The notes under the pieces were generated by a model, which was not told the DNA's origin, did not search any database, and worked only from the letters and a program-made list of their open reading frames with translations. Of a stretch of DNA of 64,000 bases, positions 26,231 through 36,500 are shown in pieces; positions within the stretch are counted from its first letter, which is position 1; every line of letters starts with the position of its first letter. Origin of the DNA: Planctomycetota bacterium (lineage in GTDB: Bacteria; Planctomycetota; Planctomycetia; Planctomycetales; Planctomycetaceae). The stretch covers positions 277,811-341,810 of the forward strand of contig JAFEBS010000008.1 of the NCBI GenBank assembly GCA_018242525.1, given 5' to 3'. A program made the position numbers and the translations under genes.

Positions 26231-28642
26231 GTGTCGAATCGTACTCTGAGAGCTCTCATCGTTCTGCTGATCGGGTGGACCACATTTCCTCTTCACACCA
26301 GCCTCGCCCAGTCGCAGTCGACGGCGGCGCGCATGCAGAATGTCGTTCGCAGATTTGTCCAACAGACCGGGACTGACGTCGTTGGCCTCGGCTCGTGGAT
26401 TCGCGGCGGGCAATATCGGGATGTTCTGTCCGTAGAAAATGCTGCCAAGGCGTCCGACCACGATCTTCGAATTGTGCTCCCGCAAAATGTCACTGCGGAC
26501 GAAGCCGCAGCGCAATGGAGCAAGAGTCGCCAGCAGCTGATTCGCCTGATCAACGAGGAATTCAAGGGCGATGCCAAGGTCGTCCTGGGCAAGACGAATC
26601 TCTACCCGCCCAGCCAGCTTTTGTCCGCAGTCGAGGATGCCGAAGATGCGACGCGACTTTTCGTCCGGCACAATCAAGTCCCGAATCTCGGATACTCGAA
26701 GCAAGTCACCGCGGATATTCCACCAAAATTCACGGAAGGGCTTTACGGCGACGGTGCCAAAGCATGGACGCAGGCATACGAACAGAACGCCGGCATGCGA
26801 TTTTACAATGTCAAGGGAAACGTCTTTACGAGTGGGACTCAATACCTGCACACCTTGGAAGGTCAATCGAAGCTTACTTCGACGGGTGCTGCCAACACCG
26901 CTCGTCAATGGGTCGAGCATGCGGCCGAGTGCATCGATTCGGGAGATGGCAAGGCGGTTGGAAAGTACCTGGAACGCATCGAGCGTGATCTCAATAAATC
27001 GAAGGCTCTGGTCGGAGTTGGCGTCGATGAGGCCTGGCAGACAGAGATGCGTTCTCTGGCATCGCAGCTCAAAGGGAATCCCGCGTCTTTGACATTCGTG
27101 GAAGGTCGTGTCGCACAACTTCTGCAGCGTGCATCTGTCGAGTCGGCGATCCTTGCCCGGATCGAAGGTTCTTCCAAGGCCCAGCGGGCCGTCCTGCAGG
27201 CTCTTCTCGGGGCAATCCAGGGAGGGGATGAACTCGGCAGAAAAATACTCGAACTGGGAGCAAAGATTCCCGTCGACAAGTTGATCGAAGCCATCGCTGC
27301 CGCCATCGCCGCGAAGGAACTTGGGGCTGCACTTGGCGAACAGGACTATGGTCGAGCGATTGCCGGTCTTGGCCTGGGTCTGGACCCGTTTGTCATTGGT
27401 ATCCTCGCCCAGATTACACACCAGTCACTCGAAGCGGCCAAGGATGCCGGGGCTTCGTTTGTCGGCAACCGGCAGGACTGCGAGGATCTCATGGCCGGCA
27501 TCTTCACCGGCGGAGCGTTCGAGGCCGAGGGACGATCGTACACCCAGGACCAGTTGTTTCAGCGGTTCAAATCAGAGGAGAACATTCGGAGTTTCGTCAT
27601 GGCCCGGGCAAAGGAAGCTGCTGCGCGGGAGTTGGGAGGGAAGACAGAAGATGTCGACAACCAGATTGCTCAAGCCAAGTTCGACAAATGCTACCCATGC
27701 ATTGCCGGTGCCTGGAACGCTCGGCGAGGGAAGCTTGAAGCAGAATACCAGTCCCTTCTGGATGAAGTCGCCAACGCACCACTGATTCTGAGTTACTCCC
27801 CCACGCCGCTCAAAGTTGATCCCAAGACAAGCAAGGCAACGGCCCGAGTCTTCGTGACGGAACCCAAAGAGGTCTCCTCGAAAATGGTTCGCCTGAAAAA
27901 GATTGCCATCGAGTTGACTGGCGAGTTTCCCTCCCTCGATTATTTTTACTCGTGGTCCACAGGCGCCAAAGCGACAAATCGCCAGGAGCAGACGTTCTAT
28001 GAGTATGACGCGCCGGGCTTTTACACGGTCGAAGTGACGCGACGTCTGGTTTCCCGCATCCATGGTTCCAAGGGATCGACATCGCTGCGTGACAGCCGCA
28101 CGGCAGTGACTCAGAGCATCGACGTCGTTGTCGAAGGGCGCGAAGCGGATGGAATCTATGAAGGGACACTTGAGTTTGATTCAATTCGACTCGTCGACGA
28201 CAAGGGGGCGTCGACAAGTCTTGATGTCACGAAGATTGAACCCGGTCAAGTCAAATTGCAATTGGCCATCCAGGGAGAGAAAGTGACGTTGACCTTGACC
28301 GGGCCAAAGACCGATGAAGGGGCCCCCACTGTCAAACTCAGCGGGCAGTTCCGTGCTGAGAAGAACGAAGCCTCGCTCAATACCGTTGATCGCTACGACT
28401 TCTTGCGACCGGGCATCAAGAAACTGGAGATGAGTGCTACTGGTCACCTCACTGAGGCTGATTCCGTTCGAGGAACGTGGAAGCTTTATATCGCAGCCGA
28501 GGTTCCGAGTGCCAAAGAGGGAGAAACAGAAAATGCCTTTGTTCATGCCGCAGGAAAATGGCAAGCGACGCTAAAATCAAGGCCCGCGCCACCGAAATCC
28601 TCCCCTTCGGGAAGCACCCCCAAGCCCGGAAAGAAAAAGTGA
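26231..28642 (+). CDS. Exported protein with nucleotidyltransferase-like N-terminal motif
   Basis: An 803-residue protein starting at GTG 26231 behind AAGGA. A signal peptide (LIVLLIGWTTFPLHTSLAQ) is followed near residues 50-85 by VVGLGSWIRGG and then SDHDLRIVL, which fits the nucleotidyltransferase pattern hG[GS]...[DE]h[DE]h. The next 400 residues are helical and Ala-rich. A beta-rich, Ig/PKD-like region (LSYSPTPLKVD, then YFYSWSTGAKA, then APGFYTVEVTRRL) and a further beta domain precede a Lys/Pro-rich tail. A nucleotidyltransferase fold outside the cytoplasm would be very unusual, so it may be a reused fold. It heads a five-gene operon of exported proteins; the last gene carries a similar motif. 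Confidence 0.7.
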   Translation: MSNRTLRALIVLLIGWTTFPLHTSLAQSQSTAARMQNVVRRFVQQTGTDVVGLGSWIRGGQYRDVLSVENAAKASDHDLRIVLPQNVTADEAAAQWSKSRQQLIRLINEEFKGDAKVVLGKTNLYPPSQLLSAVEDAEDATRLFVRHNQVPNLGYSKQVTADIPPKFTEGLYGDGAKAWTQAYEQNAGMRFYNVKGNVFTSGTQYLHTLEGQSKLTSTGAANTARQWVEHAAECIDSGDGKAVGKYLERIERDLNKSKALVGVGVDEAWQTEMRSLASQLKGNPASLTFVEGRVAQLLQRASVESAILARIEGSSKAQRAVLQALLGAIQGGDELGRKILELGAKIPVDKLIEAIAAAIAAKELGAALGEQDYGRAIAGLGLGLDPFVIGILAQITHQSLEAAKDAGASFVGNRQDCEDLMAGIFTGGAFEAEGRSYTQDQLFQRFKSEENIRSFVMARAKEAAARELGGKTEDVDNQIAQAKFDKCYPCIAGAWNARRGKLEAEYQSLLDEVANAPLILSYSPTPLKVDPKTSKATARVFVTEPKEVSSKMVRLKKIAIELTGEFPSLDYFYSWSTGAKATNRQEQTFYEYDAPGFYTVEVTRRLVSRIHGSKGSTSLRDSRTAVTQSIDVVVEGREADGIYEGTLEFDSIRLVDDKGASTSLDVTKIEPGQVKLQLAIQGEKVTLTLTGPKTDEGAPTVKLSGQFRAEKNEASLNTVDRYDFLRPGIKKLEMSATGHLTEADSVRGTWKLYIAAEVPSAKEGETENAFVHAAGKWQATLKSRPAPPKSSPSGSTPKPGKKK

Positions 28643-28651
28643 GAGGCCACC

Positions 28652-30316
28652 ATGGTTTACTGTCGCAGATATCTGGTGCGGCTGCTGCTTGCTGGAACGT
28701 TCCTGATCTGGTCTCAACAATCCGGTTTCGGCCAGGAGCAGTTTCCGATTGTCCCCTATTCGGGAATGCAGCTCACTTATACGGTATCAGGAGCCGAAGT
28801 CACGGAATCAAAAGATTCGCAGGATTTTACTCGACTTCGGACGTTGACCGGTCACCTGCAGGGAGAGGAACTTCGGATTATCGGCGAGTTCGTCTGTCGC
28901 GATCCTGAGAAAACAGAGCTTCGCGTCGAGATCTGGGTCGATGACCAGAAACAGGGGACCACATATTCTTCGGCAGATCTCAACACCAGGTTGAACTCGC
29001 CGCAGAGATATGAATTGAAACTCGCTGTTCCACGCGATGCGAAGAAGGCGGGGTTCGTGATTATTGCGAAGGCAGAGACGGTACTCGGTGCGCGCGAGGT
29101 CAATTTACGAGGAGAGTTCACTGCGGCAGTTCCCTCATCGCAATCCTCAAATCCTGAATCGGATTCTCCGGACAAGGGCGTCGCTGGAGTGGCTATGGAT
29201 CCTGTTCGCGGTGTCGTCCAGACGCGCGCCCCGGGAGACTCTGACTGGAAAGCCGTTTCCGCTGGAGACCAGCTTCTTGTCGGAACGCGAATTCAGACGG
29301 GAGACGAAAGTTCGGTCAAGTTGCAGCTTTCTGCCCAGGACGTTGTTTTCCTGGATCGCGAGTCGGAGGTTGTTCTGCGTGAAAACGGAATTTTTCTGGA
29401 GCGAGGGAGCTTAAAGCTAAGTTGTTCTCAAGGGGAAACTCCGCACTTGCTGATCACACCGGAATTCTTCACCGAGTTCCGTGGTCAGCACGTGGGAATT
29501 GAACGGGCAAACGACCGGACGACGATCTGGAACATGGACGGTGTCGCAAAGGCAACATTGCGAAAGGAATTCAAACAAGGAATCACGGTCCATGCCGGAA
29601 TTCGCGTGGAAGGGGATGAAGAAGGGTTTGATCTGTTTGAATCCATTGATTTATCGCATGAGAATTCAACTTGGGAGCAAGCTGGTTTAGGTCGAATCAT
29701 CGTGAGCCCCCCGAATGTTTCTGTCGCAACCGACAACCCGAAAACGGATGCGATACCGGGAATCGTTGTGGCACCGACCCCTCTGAATGGGGAAACTGGC
29801 AAGTCGGGTGAGAATCTTGGGAAGCGAATCCCTATCGAACTCCCCGCCGATCCCGATATCAGCATCGTGGTACTCGATTCCGTGGGTGGCTATACGCTGG
29901 AACGCAAGAGCAAGGAACCAGAGTTGGTGATATACGCCGACGGTCGGGCTGTGATCACAGATCCGTTTGGCAGGCTTCCGAAAGTGACTCGCCATCTGAC
30001 CGGCGAGAACGTGAAGCAGTTCCTGGATTTTGCCGTGAACGAGCAGCACTATTACGACTTGAGCACAGAGGGACTGGAGAATCTGATCAAGCAGATCCGG
30101 GCTCAAGGTGCAGTCCCCCAGATCACCGACATGCCGACTTCGATTATTCGGATTGGAATCCTGAACAAGACTTATGAAGTGCGCTGCCAAACCCCGGCCT
30201 TCTTCGCCTCGAGATTCCCCGAGATCACCCCCTTCCAACGCTACAACGCCATCCACAGCCGCCTCACGAAATTCGTCACTGCCTCCAGAGAATGGGCCGA
30301 CAAACAGAACCGATGA
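28652..30316 (+). CDS. Exported FecR-domain protein
   Basis: A 554-residue protein nine bases after the preceding stop. The signal peptide (LVRLLLAGTFLIWSQQSGFG) is followed by an N-terminal beta domain of about 150 residues. A FecR-like segment occupies about 180-300: GVVQTRAPGDSDWKAVSAG, then LLVGTRIQTGDESSVKLQL, then SEVVLRENGIFLERGSLKL. Its C-terminal 120 residues (VIYADGRAVITDPFGR, then IRIGILNKTYEVRC) resemble the DUF6438-type region of the next protein. FecR domains usually bind other envelope proteins or anti-sigma partners, but there is no transmembrane helix here. The role in the operon is unknown. Confidence 0.72.
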   Translation: MVYCRRYLVRLLLAGTFLIWSQQSGFGQEQFPIVPYSGMQLTYTVSGAEVTESKDSQDFTRLRTLTGHLQGEELRIIGEFVCRDPEKTELRVEIWVDDQKQGTTYSSADLNTRLNSPQRYELKLAVPRDAKKAGFVIIAKAETVLGAREVNLRGEFTAAVPSSQSSNPESDSPDKGVAGVAMDPVRGVVQTRAPGDSDWKAVSAGDQLLVGTRIQTGDESSVKLQLSAQDVVFLDRESEVVLRENGIFLERGSLKLSCSQGETPHLLITPEFFTEFRGQHVGIERANDRTTIWNMDGVAKATLRKEFKQGITVHAGIRVEGDEEGFDLFESIDLSHENSTWEQAGLGRIIVSPPNVSVATDNPKTDAIPGIVVAPTPLNGETGKSGENLGKRIPIELPADPDISIVVLDSVGGYTLERKSKEPELVIYADGRAVITDPFGRLPKVTRHLTGENVKQFLDFAVNEQHYYDLSTEGLENLIKQIRAQGAVPQITDMPTSIIRIGILNKTYEVRCQTPAFFASRFPEITPFQRYNAIHSRLTKFVTASREWADKQNR

Positions 30317-30541
30317 ATGCGAATTCTTGATTCGGATTTCGGCACTCCAACTGGAGTTCTGAAGATGGGGCGAGTTGTCACGACAGTTTGGCGCGTAAGA
30401 TGCCATAGTGTTGAGTAACCCAGGCGGACTGCCGCAGATCACCACCAATGCGCCACCTGGACAAGGCGTTGTTCGCGGCGGATGGTCCCGCGGAGCGAAG
30501 GTGATTCGCTGTAAGTTGCTTTGAATAAAAGGAATTCTGTT
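30317..30541. other. Intergenic gap within the exported operon
   Basis: 225 bases. A short palindrome ACTCCAACTGGAGT lies at 30344-30357 just after the FecR-gene stop. Near 30387, TGGCGCG-TAAG-ATGC matches the sigma-54 layout with two mismatches, which is too weak to call. The gap could contain an internal promoter. Confidence 0.3.
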
Positions 30542-31147
30542 GTGACAGTGCTACAGAGCGTCTCCCGGTATCGAGTTTGGTTGTGGGTTGTGGCGGTCAA
30601 TCTCCTGTTCGCCAGTGGCGGATTTCAGGCAGATGGCGGAGAAATTGCCGATCTGCATCAGAAGTGGGTCCGGCCAAAAGCGGTGGATTCCAATAAACAG
30701 AAGGCACATTTCGGGGCTCTTGGTAATCCGACGCACGGTGTCACCGAGATCGGACTGGAACGGACCGCCTGTCACGGCACCTGTCCGATCTATACCGTTG
30801 TGTTCAAGGCGGACGGGACCTTTCGTTACGTCGGCGAGGATCATGTCACGCGAAAGGGCAAGCACACGGGACGCGTCTCGCCCGATCAATTCAACCGATT
30901 GGCCGAATACCTGATTGAATCCGGATATATGAGTCTCGATGCAACGTACGACCTGCCGGAAGTCGCGGATTTTCCAACCACCTATACCATGGCCATCGTC
31001 GACACGAAGCGCAAGCTCGTGAAGAACTACGGTGATTTGGGGCCCATCAAGCTCTGGGCCCTGCAACAGTCGATTGATGCATTGCTGGCCGAGGCCGAAT
31101 GGGATCGTGCGGACGGGGCCGTATCGCCGCCCGACAAGCGTCCCTGA
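30542..31147 (+). CDS. Exported DUF6438-like protein
   Basis: A 201-residue protein. I chose GTG 30542 because AAAGGA lies nine bases upstream; TTG 30521 is possible. A leader (VWLWVVAVNLLFASGGFQA) suggests export. The core has the DUF6438 look: ITEIGLERTACHGTCPIYTV, followed by FKADGTFRYVG and FNRLAEYLIESGYM. The paired cysteines in ACHGTCP are conserved in that family. Function is unknown. It is the third gene of the exported operon. Confidence 0.75.
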   Translation: MTVLQSVSRYRVWLWVVAVNLLFASGGFQADGGEIADLHQKWVRPKAVDSNKQKAHFGALGNPTHGVTEIGLERTACHGTCPIYTVVFKADGTFRYVGEDHVTRKGKHTGRVSPDQFNRLAEYLIESGYMSLDATYDLPEVADFPTTYTMAIVDTKRKLVKNYGDLGPIKLWALQQSIDALLAEAEWDRADGAVSPPDKRP

Positions 31148-31193
31148 AAATCGCCCCGCGAGCAGGTGTCGATGACTCCCACAGCGAAGGAAT

Positions 31194-33470
31194 ATGAGCG
31201 TTATGCGTTGCGTTCGACAAATCCCGGTATTTGGTCCGACGATCGTCTGCCTGGGGCTGGTTTGTGCAGTCTTCGTCGCAGCCTGGCAGGCTCCCGCGCG
31301 AAAGGCCACCGCCAGAGATTTGGAACAGCCGACGAAAGCTCAGGTGATTGAGCATATCGAGGGACTGAAGGGCGAGGTCCGCATTGATGGCGAGCATCCG
31401 GATGAGCCGGTCTGGATGGTGGACTTGTCTCCAGGCGAGCTTGACGGAGAAGTTCTGGAGTTGCTGAAGCTGCTGCCGAAACTTGAGGTATTGAATCTGA
31501 ATGACCTTCCCATCACTGACGATCACCTGCTCATCGTCGGTCGCTTGAAGTCGCTGCGGGAACTGTCCCTCAACGGCACTCAGATCACGGATGCAGGCCT
31601 CAAATCCCTGGGGGCGCTGACCGGTCTGGAATCATTGTCCGTTTGCCGGACAAGGTTGACCAACGCCGGGCTGAAGCATCTGGCCCCGCTGAGACGGCTG
31701 AAGGATTTGAACTTTTTTGACACCGCGGTGACAAATCAGGCAGTCACGGAACAGTTCGCAGGCCGGGTGAAAGTTTTTGCGTCAGAGCCATCAGGCATTG
31801 TGCCTGGAGACCCTTCAAAGCTTCCGCGACCAGAACCACTGGTGGAAGTTGAGGAAGAACATCTCATGGGGGATCGCCCTGAGGAACTTGCCGAATATTG
31901 CCACGCGCGGGGCGTCGCAGTCTTTCTCACATCGCGTGGCAATCCGCTGAATCTCGATCGTGCCTACGACCTGCTTGAGGTCGCGGTCGCCAACGACCCG
32001 TCAAACGTGGACTACAAGATCGATCTGGCTGACGCCTGTGCCTTGTCTGGAAATCCGTTCGCCGTTGCGCTTGCGTGTGAATTGTATGAGGAGGTTCTCA
32101 CCGACCTACCCGACGATGAAACCATTCTGGCCCGATTGGTCGATGCGTACATTTCCCTGAACAACTACGGTGCCGCACGCGACGTGGTTACCCGTCGAAC
32201 TTCAGATTCCCTGACAACCCCGTTCCAGATGGCACTGATCGCAATCGCCTCGAATGATTACGACAGTGCAGACAACGCCCAGCGCGCGTTGCATCAACCT
32301 CTCGCCAGTTCCTACGCTGCGGTCTTGTCACAACTGAAGTCCGCGTCCCGCGACGAAACTGCAAACCTGCCGGACAACTCCAGGCGCCAGCCTGAGAAAA
32401 CGCCATACGACCCCTGGATGAGACTGGTGGCGACACAACAGCATGTTGAAAAGATCACGGCCGGTGTCGTGGCAACGTTTCGAGATTCGAGTGATGATGG
32501 TCGGCCGCCTGGCGACACGATCCGTGAACTGATCCGTTGCCTGGCGTTGGTCGATCTTACAGAACAGCAGGTGCGCCACGATGCCCCAAAACTGAGCCTG
32601 GGAATCGACAGCCAGATGCTGAACGATGAAATCTCGCTCCTTCGTTCGGAAGCTCCTGATTCACTGGAAGGTGGTTTTTCCCGGGTCCAGAGCTGGCAGT
32701 CGATTGCCACTCTCTGTTTCTGGCGAGCGATTCAGGACGCCATTCAAGACCTTGACTCGTGTGACTCTCTCCAGGCGGCCCAGTGCGTATCGGACGTCAT
32801 GGACAGGATGCTGGCAGATCACTCGTCTGAGCAACAACTGCTCGCTGACCAGATCGGCGCATTGGCTCACCGGGTTGAGACTGCCCATTCCACTCCCGCC
32901 GAGGCCGGTGCTCAGAGTGCGCTGCGAGATTTCCAGGGATATGTCCAGCGGCGCGAGCGGCAACTGCATGAGTTGCGAGTCGTGCTCGCCTTCCTGCTTC
33001 GATCTGTGTCAACGACGCACCGGTCCGAGTCCTATATCGGGGGCAGCCAGATGCTCGTCATGTTCAAGATGGAACCCCTCACGGGATTCATTCGTCCCGG
33101 TGGCCCGGTCTGGCAGGATCGTGTCGTGGCGCTCGATCTGTGGCTGCGCAGTGAGGATCTGGCCGCCTCGCTCCACAAATCTATCTCCCCGGCCGCAAAG
33201 AGGCCGTCGACCAGGTACTCCCCCAGGACACACGCCTTACTTGCCCTGGCGGAGGTACTTGTCGCTGACCAGCGACGTCAGCCCGTGGACGCAACCGTTT
33301 CGGCAGAATGGCTGAGCGACATTCGGAGTGAAGTCAAACTGCAACTGGCGATGGGAGCGAGTGATGCCACCGTCTGCGAATGGGTGGTCGGAAAACTGCG
33401 GGAATCCGCCCGCCGTCTGATCGATCAGGACGGCAACACAACCCGGATTCTGTCCGGACCCGGATCGTAA
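31194..33470 (+). CDS. Exported leucine-rich-repeat protein with helical C-terminus
   Basis: A 758-residue protein. The hydrophobic leader is PTIVCLGLVCAVFVAAW. Residues 80-190 hold about four LRR units (LPKLEVLNLNDLPITDDHL, LKSLRELSLNGTQITDAGL, LTGLESLSVCRTRLTNAGL). From about 230 the sequence becomes helical with TPR-like spacing (AYDLLEVAVANDPSNVDYKI), then long helical stretches to the end. ATG 31194 is used; ATG 31203 is an alternative. It probably serves as a protein-binding scaffold in the envelope. It lies 46 bp after the DUF6438-like gene and 66 bp before the next gene. Confidence 0.75.
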   Translation: MSVMRCVRQIPVFGPTIVCLGLVCAVFVAAWQAPARKATARDLEQPTKAQVIEHIEGLKGEVRIDGEHPDEPVWMVDLSPGELDGEVLELLKLLPKLEVLNLNDLPITDDHLLIVGRLKSLRELSLNGTQITDAGLKSLGALTGLESLSVCRTRLTNAGLKHLAPLRRLKDLNFFDTAVTNQAVTEQFAGRVKVFASEPSGIVPGDPSKLPRPEPLVEVEEEHLMGDRPEELAEYCHARGVAVFLTSRGNPLNLDRAYDLLEVAVANDPSNVDYKIDLADACALSGNPFAVALACELYEEVLTDLPDDETILARLVDAYISLNNYGAARDVVTRRTSDSLTTPFQMALIAIASNDYDSADNAQRALHQPLASSYAAVLSQLKSASRDETANLPDNSRRQPEKTPYDPWMRLVATQQHVEKITAGVVATFRDSSDDGRPPGDTIRELIRCLALVDLTEQQVRHDAPKLSLGIDSQMLNDEISLLRSEAPDSLEGGFSRVQSWQSIATLCFWRAIQDAIQDLDSCDSLQAAQCVSDVMDRMLADHSSEQQLLADQIGALAHRVETAHSTPAEAGAQSALRDFQGYVQRRERQLHELRVVLAFLLRSVSTTHRSESYIGGSQMLVMFKMEPLTGFIRPGGPVWQDRVVALDLWLRSEDLAASLHKSISPAAKRPSTRYSPRTHALLALAEVLVADQRRQPVDATVSAEWLSDIRSEVKLQLAMGASDATVCEWVVGKLRESARRLIDQDGNTTRILSGPGS

Positions 33471-33536
33471 CAACAGCCTGAACTCCGATCGCAATCTGAC
33501 AAATTGACGGACAATCTATTCCGAAGATACAGCATC

Positions 33537-36500
33537 ATGAACCAGTCCTTGTTCCGCCAGCAAACTGAATCGAAGTTGCAATCGGTGTTGATTGCGATGG
33601 CATGCCTGGCGCTGTTGATCCAGGCGAATTCCGTCGCCGCACAATCGCCGATCGATGATCGTCAACTGCTGAACCTGGTCGAGAAGGTCGCCCGGGATCA
33701 ATCGGACAAGAATGCGTTGCGGCAGGTCGTCAGGAACATGTCCCGCTACCGCGATCTGGTCGCGGAGGGACGAGTGCCGAAAGCCAGTGTTGAAGTTCTG
33801 GACAACCAGATCTGGGACACCGCGATGCGCGCCTGGAACGAAGTTCAGCGAAAGAACCCCGAACTGGTGCGAGTCGATTTGGTCGGCTCCGGTGGTCGGC
33901 GAGGCGAAGTGGGTAACTCGTACATTTTTGGCAAGAGCGACCTGGATTTCATCCCGCACGCGACCACGCCCGAAGCCGCCGAGGCGGCGGCGGCGGAATT
34001 CCGTCAGCAACTGATTCGCGAATGGGGAGTGAATCCTCAGCAGATCGGAGTCAATGCACTGACGCCGGTGACCGCGGACGAACGATCGCTGGCCGTGGCA
34101 CTGGCGGACCCTGAGAAGTATCCGCTGCGTGAACGAACCATGATCCTGGAATTTCAAAACTATCAAAACGGAATGACACTGGTCTGGGAGAATGGCGAGG
34201 TCCGCAGGTTGCCGCTTCGTGAAGTGTACGCTCAGAACGGCTGGACACCGCCGCCGGCGCCAACTCCATTGGAAGCCTTCGGGGCGGCGGTCTCTGAAGG
34301 CAAGTTTCTTGACCCGCGCAATGGTCTTGTCGGCGTCGAAAAGGCGATCCACGATGCCAAGTACCACGTGCGAACATTGAACCACGCGGTGGACATTGCC
34401 GGTGTCGAACTGCCTCCCGGAACCGAGGAACTGCGCAAAGAGTTACAGGGCATCGTCGGGTCCAAGAGTGTCAATTCGGCCCTTTCCGAACGAATTGCCA
34501 GGAACGGTGGGAATGTCGAGGTTGCGATTGCAGAACACCTGGCTGAGGCGGACAAGCTTCAGAAGCAGGTCACTCGTAATTTGTTGCGCAACCATTTTGA
34601 ACTGCTGCGGGACAAGGTGGCGCAGGGAGGGGAGGCGTTGACCGAGGCCAAAGAGTCGTTCAGGAAGGTCAAGCAGGCGCTGGCTGTCATGAAAGATGCC
34701 GATGCCCGGCAAATGCTGAAGGGACTGGGGATCTCTGCTGAGAATGTCGAAACGATCGCCAATGAGGCCTCGGCCCGACGAATCATGATGGCCCGCGAAG
34801 CGGACCGCGCGGCGCAAGAGACCCGCAACCTGGCCGAAGCCTTGATCAGGAAGCTCCCTGCTTCCGAACAGGCTGCAGCACGGGCGCAACTGACTGGCAT
34901 CGCACGTCTGCCGGAAGGCAAAACGCTGATCGCAAAGATCACTGAAACATTGAGGGCACGCCCGGTCGCCAGTGGCTTGATCGTCCTGACGGCGGTCCAC
35001 GAAATCCAGAGGGTTGCCACCATCGCAGGGGAAAAGGGACCACAGGAAGGTGCCTTGGCCGCGGTCAATGCAGCGGCCGATTGGAGATTGATGGCCGTTT
35101 CACCGCACTATGCCGTTGTCCGGTTGTTGATTGACCTGGAAAAACTGGGAGTCGATTTTGCCATTGTCGGTCCGATCAAGGAAAAGGTGATTGAATCGGC
35201 ATACTCGGGAGAGAATGGATTCCTGGCTCATTTCGGCCTCTCACGCGGTGAACTGACACGCCTTTACTCTTCGGAAGAAGACGCACTGAAGGCCAGCCGC
35301 AAATGGTACGGACAATGGATGACTGTCCATGGAGAGTATTTGGGGAAGACGGAAATCGAAGCCGCGTTCTATCGGCAGGTCCGTGCGGACTTTGAAGTCA
35401 GCCGCCGCCTGCAGGCCGCGCGTGATTATTCGTTCGATCCAAAGACCAACAAATATGGAGAAAAAGGGTTCTTTCGCCGCAATGACGACGGACCGCTCAC
35501 GTTCGAGGATTTTGCAGTCAGGTATCCGACCGAAAACGAAGCCGCGATCGCCATTCGCAAGTACATCGACTTGACGTATTTATTGGATTTCGAGAAGTAC
35601 AACTTCAAACCCGGGGATCGTAATGCACAGGAAGACCTGCTGCGCAATTACCTGCTGCAACTCTGGAAAGCATCCGCCCGCCACCGAGACGAACTCAAAC
35701 AGGCCCGGCTCGACGCCGAACGCCGTCTGAAAGAAGAGCTTGAAGGGGAATCGGGGGATGAACTTGATCTGGTACAATTCCTGCGACCATCGACAGATTC
35801 GACGGCCGTCGTACTCGATCGAATCCGCAAGGCCAGGTCGAACTGGGATGCTCTTCACCACGCGTTGGCCCTGCTGAAACGGCTCAACCAGATGGCCCGC
35901 GCTTCTCGTGACGCCGAGGCCGAGTTTCAGAAGATGGCCGATGCCGTTGAAGCCGATGCACAATCGCTCGCGATCCTTCGTCAGCAGTTGACGGACGATA
36001 CTGTTTTCCTTGAGAAGACCGCCACACGTGCGGACCTGCTCCGAACCGGCATCAAGGGAGGAATCCTCCAAGCGTCCAATATTGTGGACCTGATGGACAC
36101 ATTTAGAACCGTACAGTCGCAGGCCGAAGACATCTCGACCACCGTCGACACGGGGATCGCGAACTTCAAGTCGGGCCGGATCGGGCTGACGGCCCTGCGG
36201 GAACTGTACTACCAGCTTTTGCAGCGTTACAACGACGCCACCTCGCGGTTCAAACCAGCGAGCGAGAAATATGCGATGCTGCTGGCACTCGGCACGTTGA
36301 ATCTCACGACCGACGAGTGCATCTGGGCTCGACTGAGAATCACCGAGGGAATCCGTCAGGCCGAGACCAGTGCGGCAGATGCACGTTCTACGACGGTTGA
36401 CCTGGGCAACCGTCTGGATCAGCTAACCAGCGCCGAGCGGGATTTTGCCATCCTGAAACCGCAACTGGATTCGATCCTCGGCGAGTTGCTCAGCCAGGCG

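Noticed and set aside
26186..27421. Minus-strand open frame of 411 codons
   Set aside because: Antisense to the exported nucleotidyltransferase-like gene; no start signal or domain.
30387..30402. Second sigma-54 promoter
   Set aside because: Spacing fits, but both conserved blocks carry a mismatch, so it is too weak to list.
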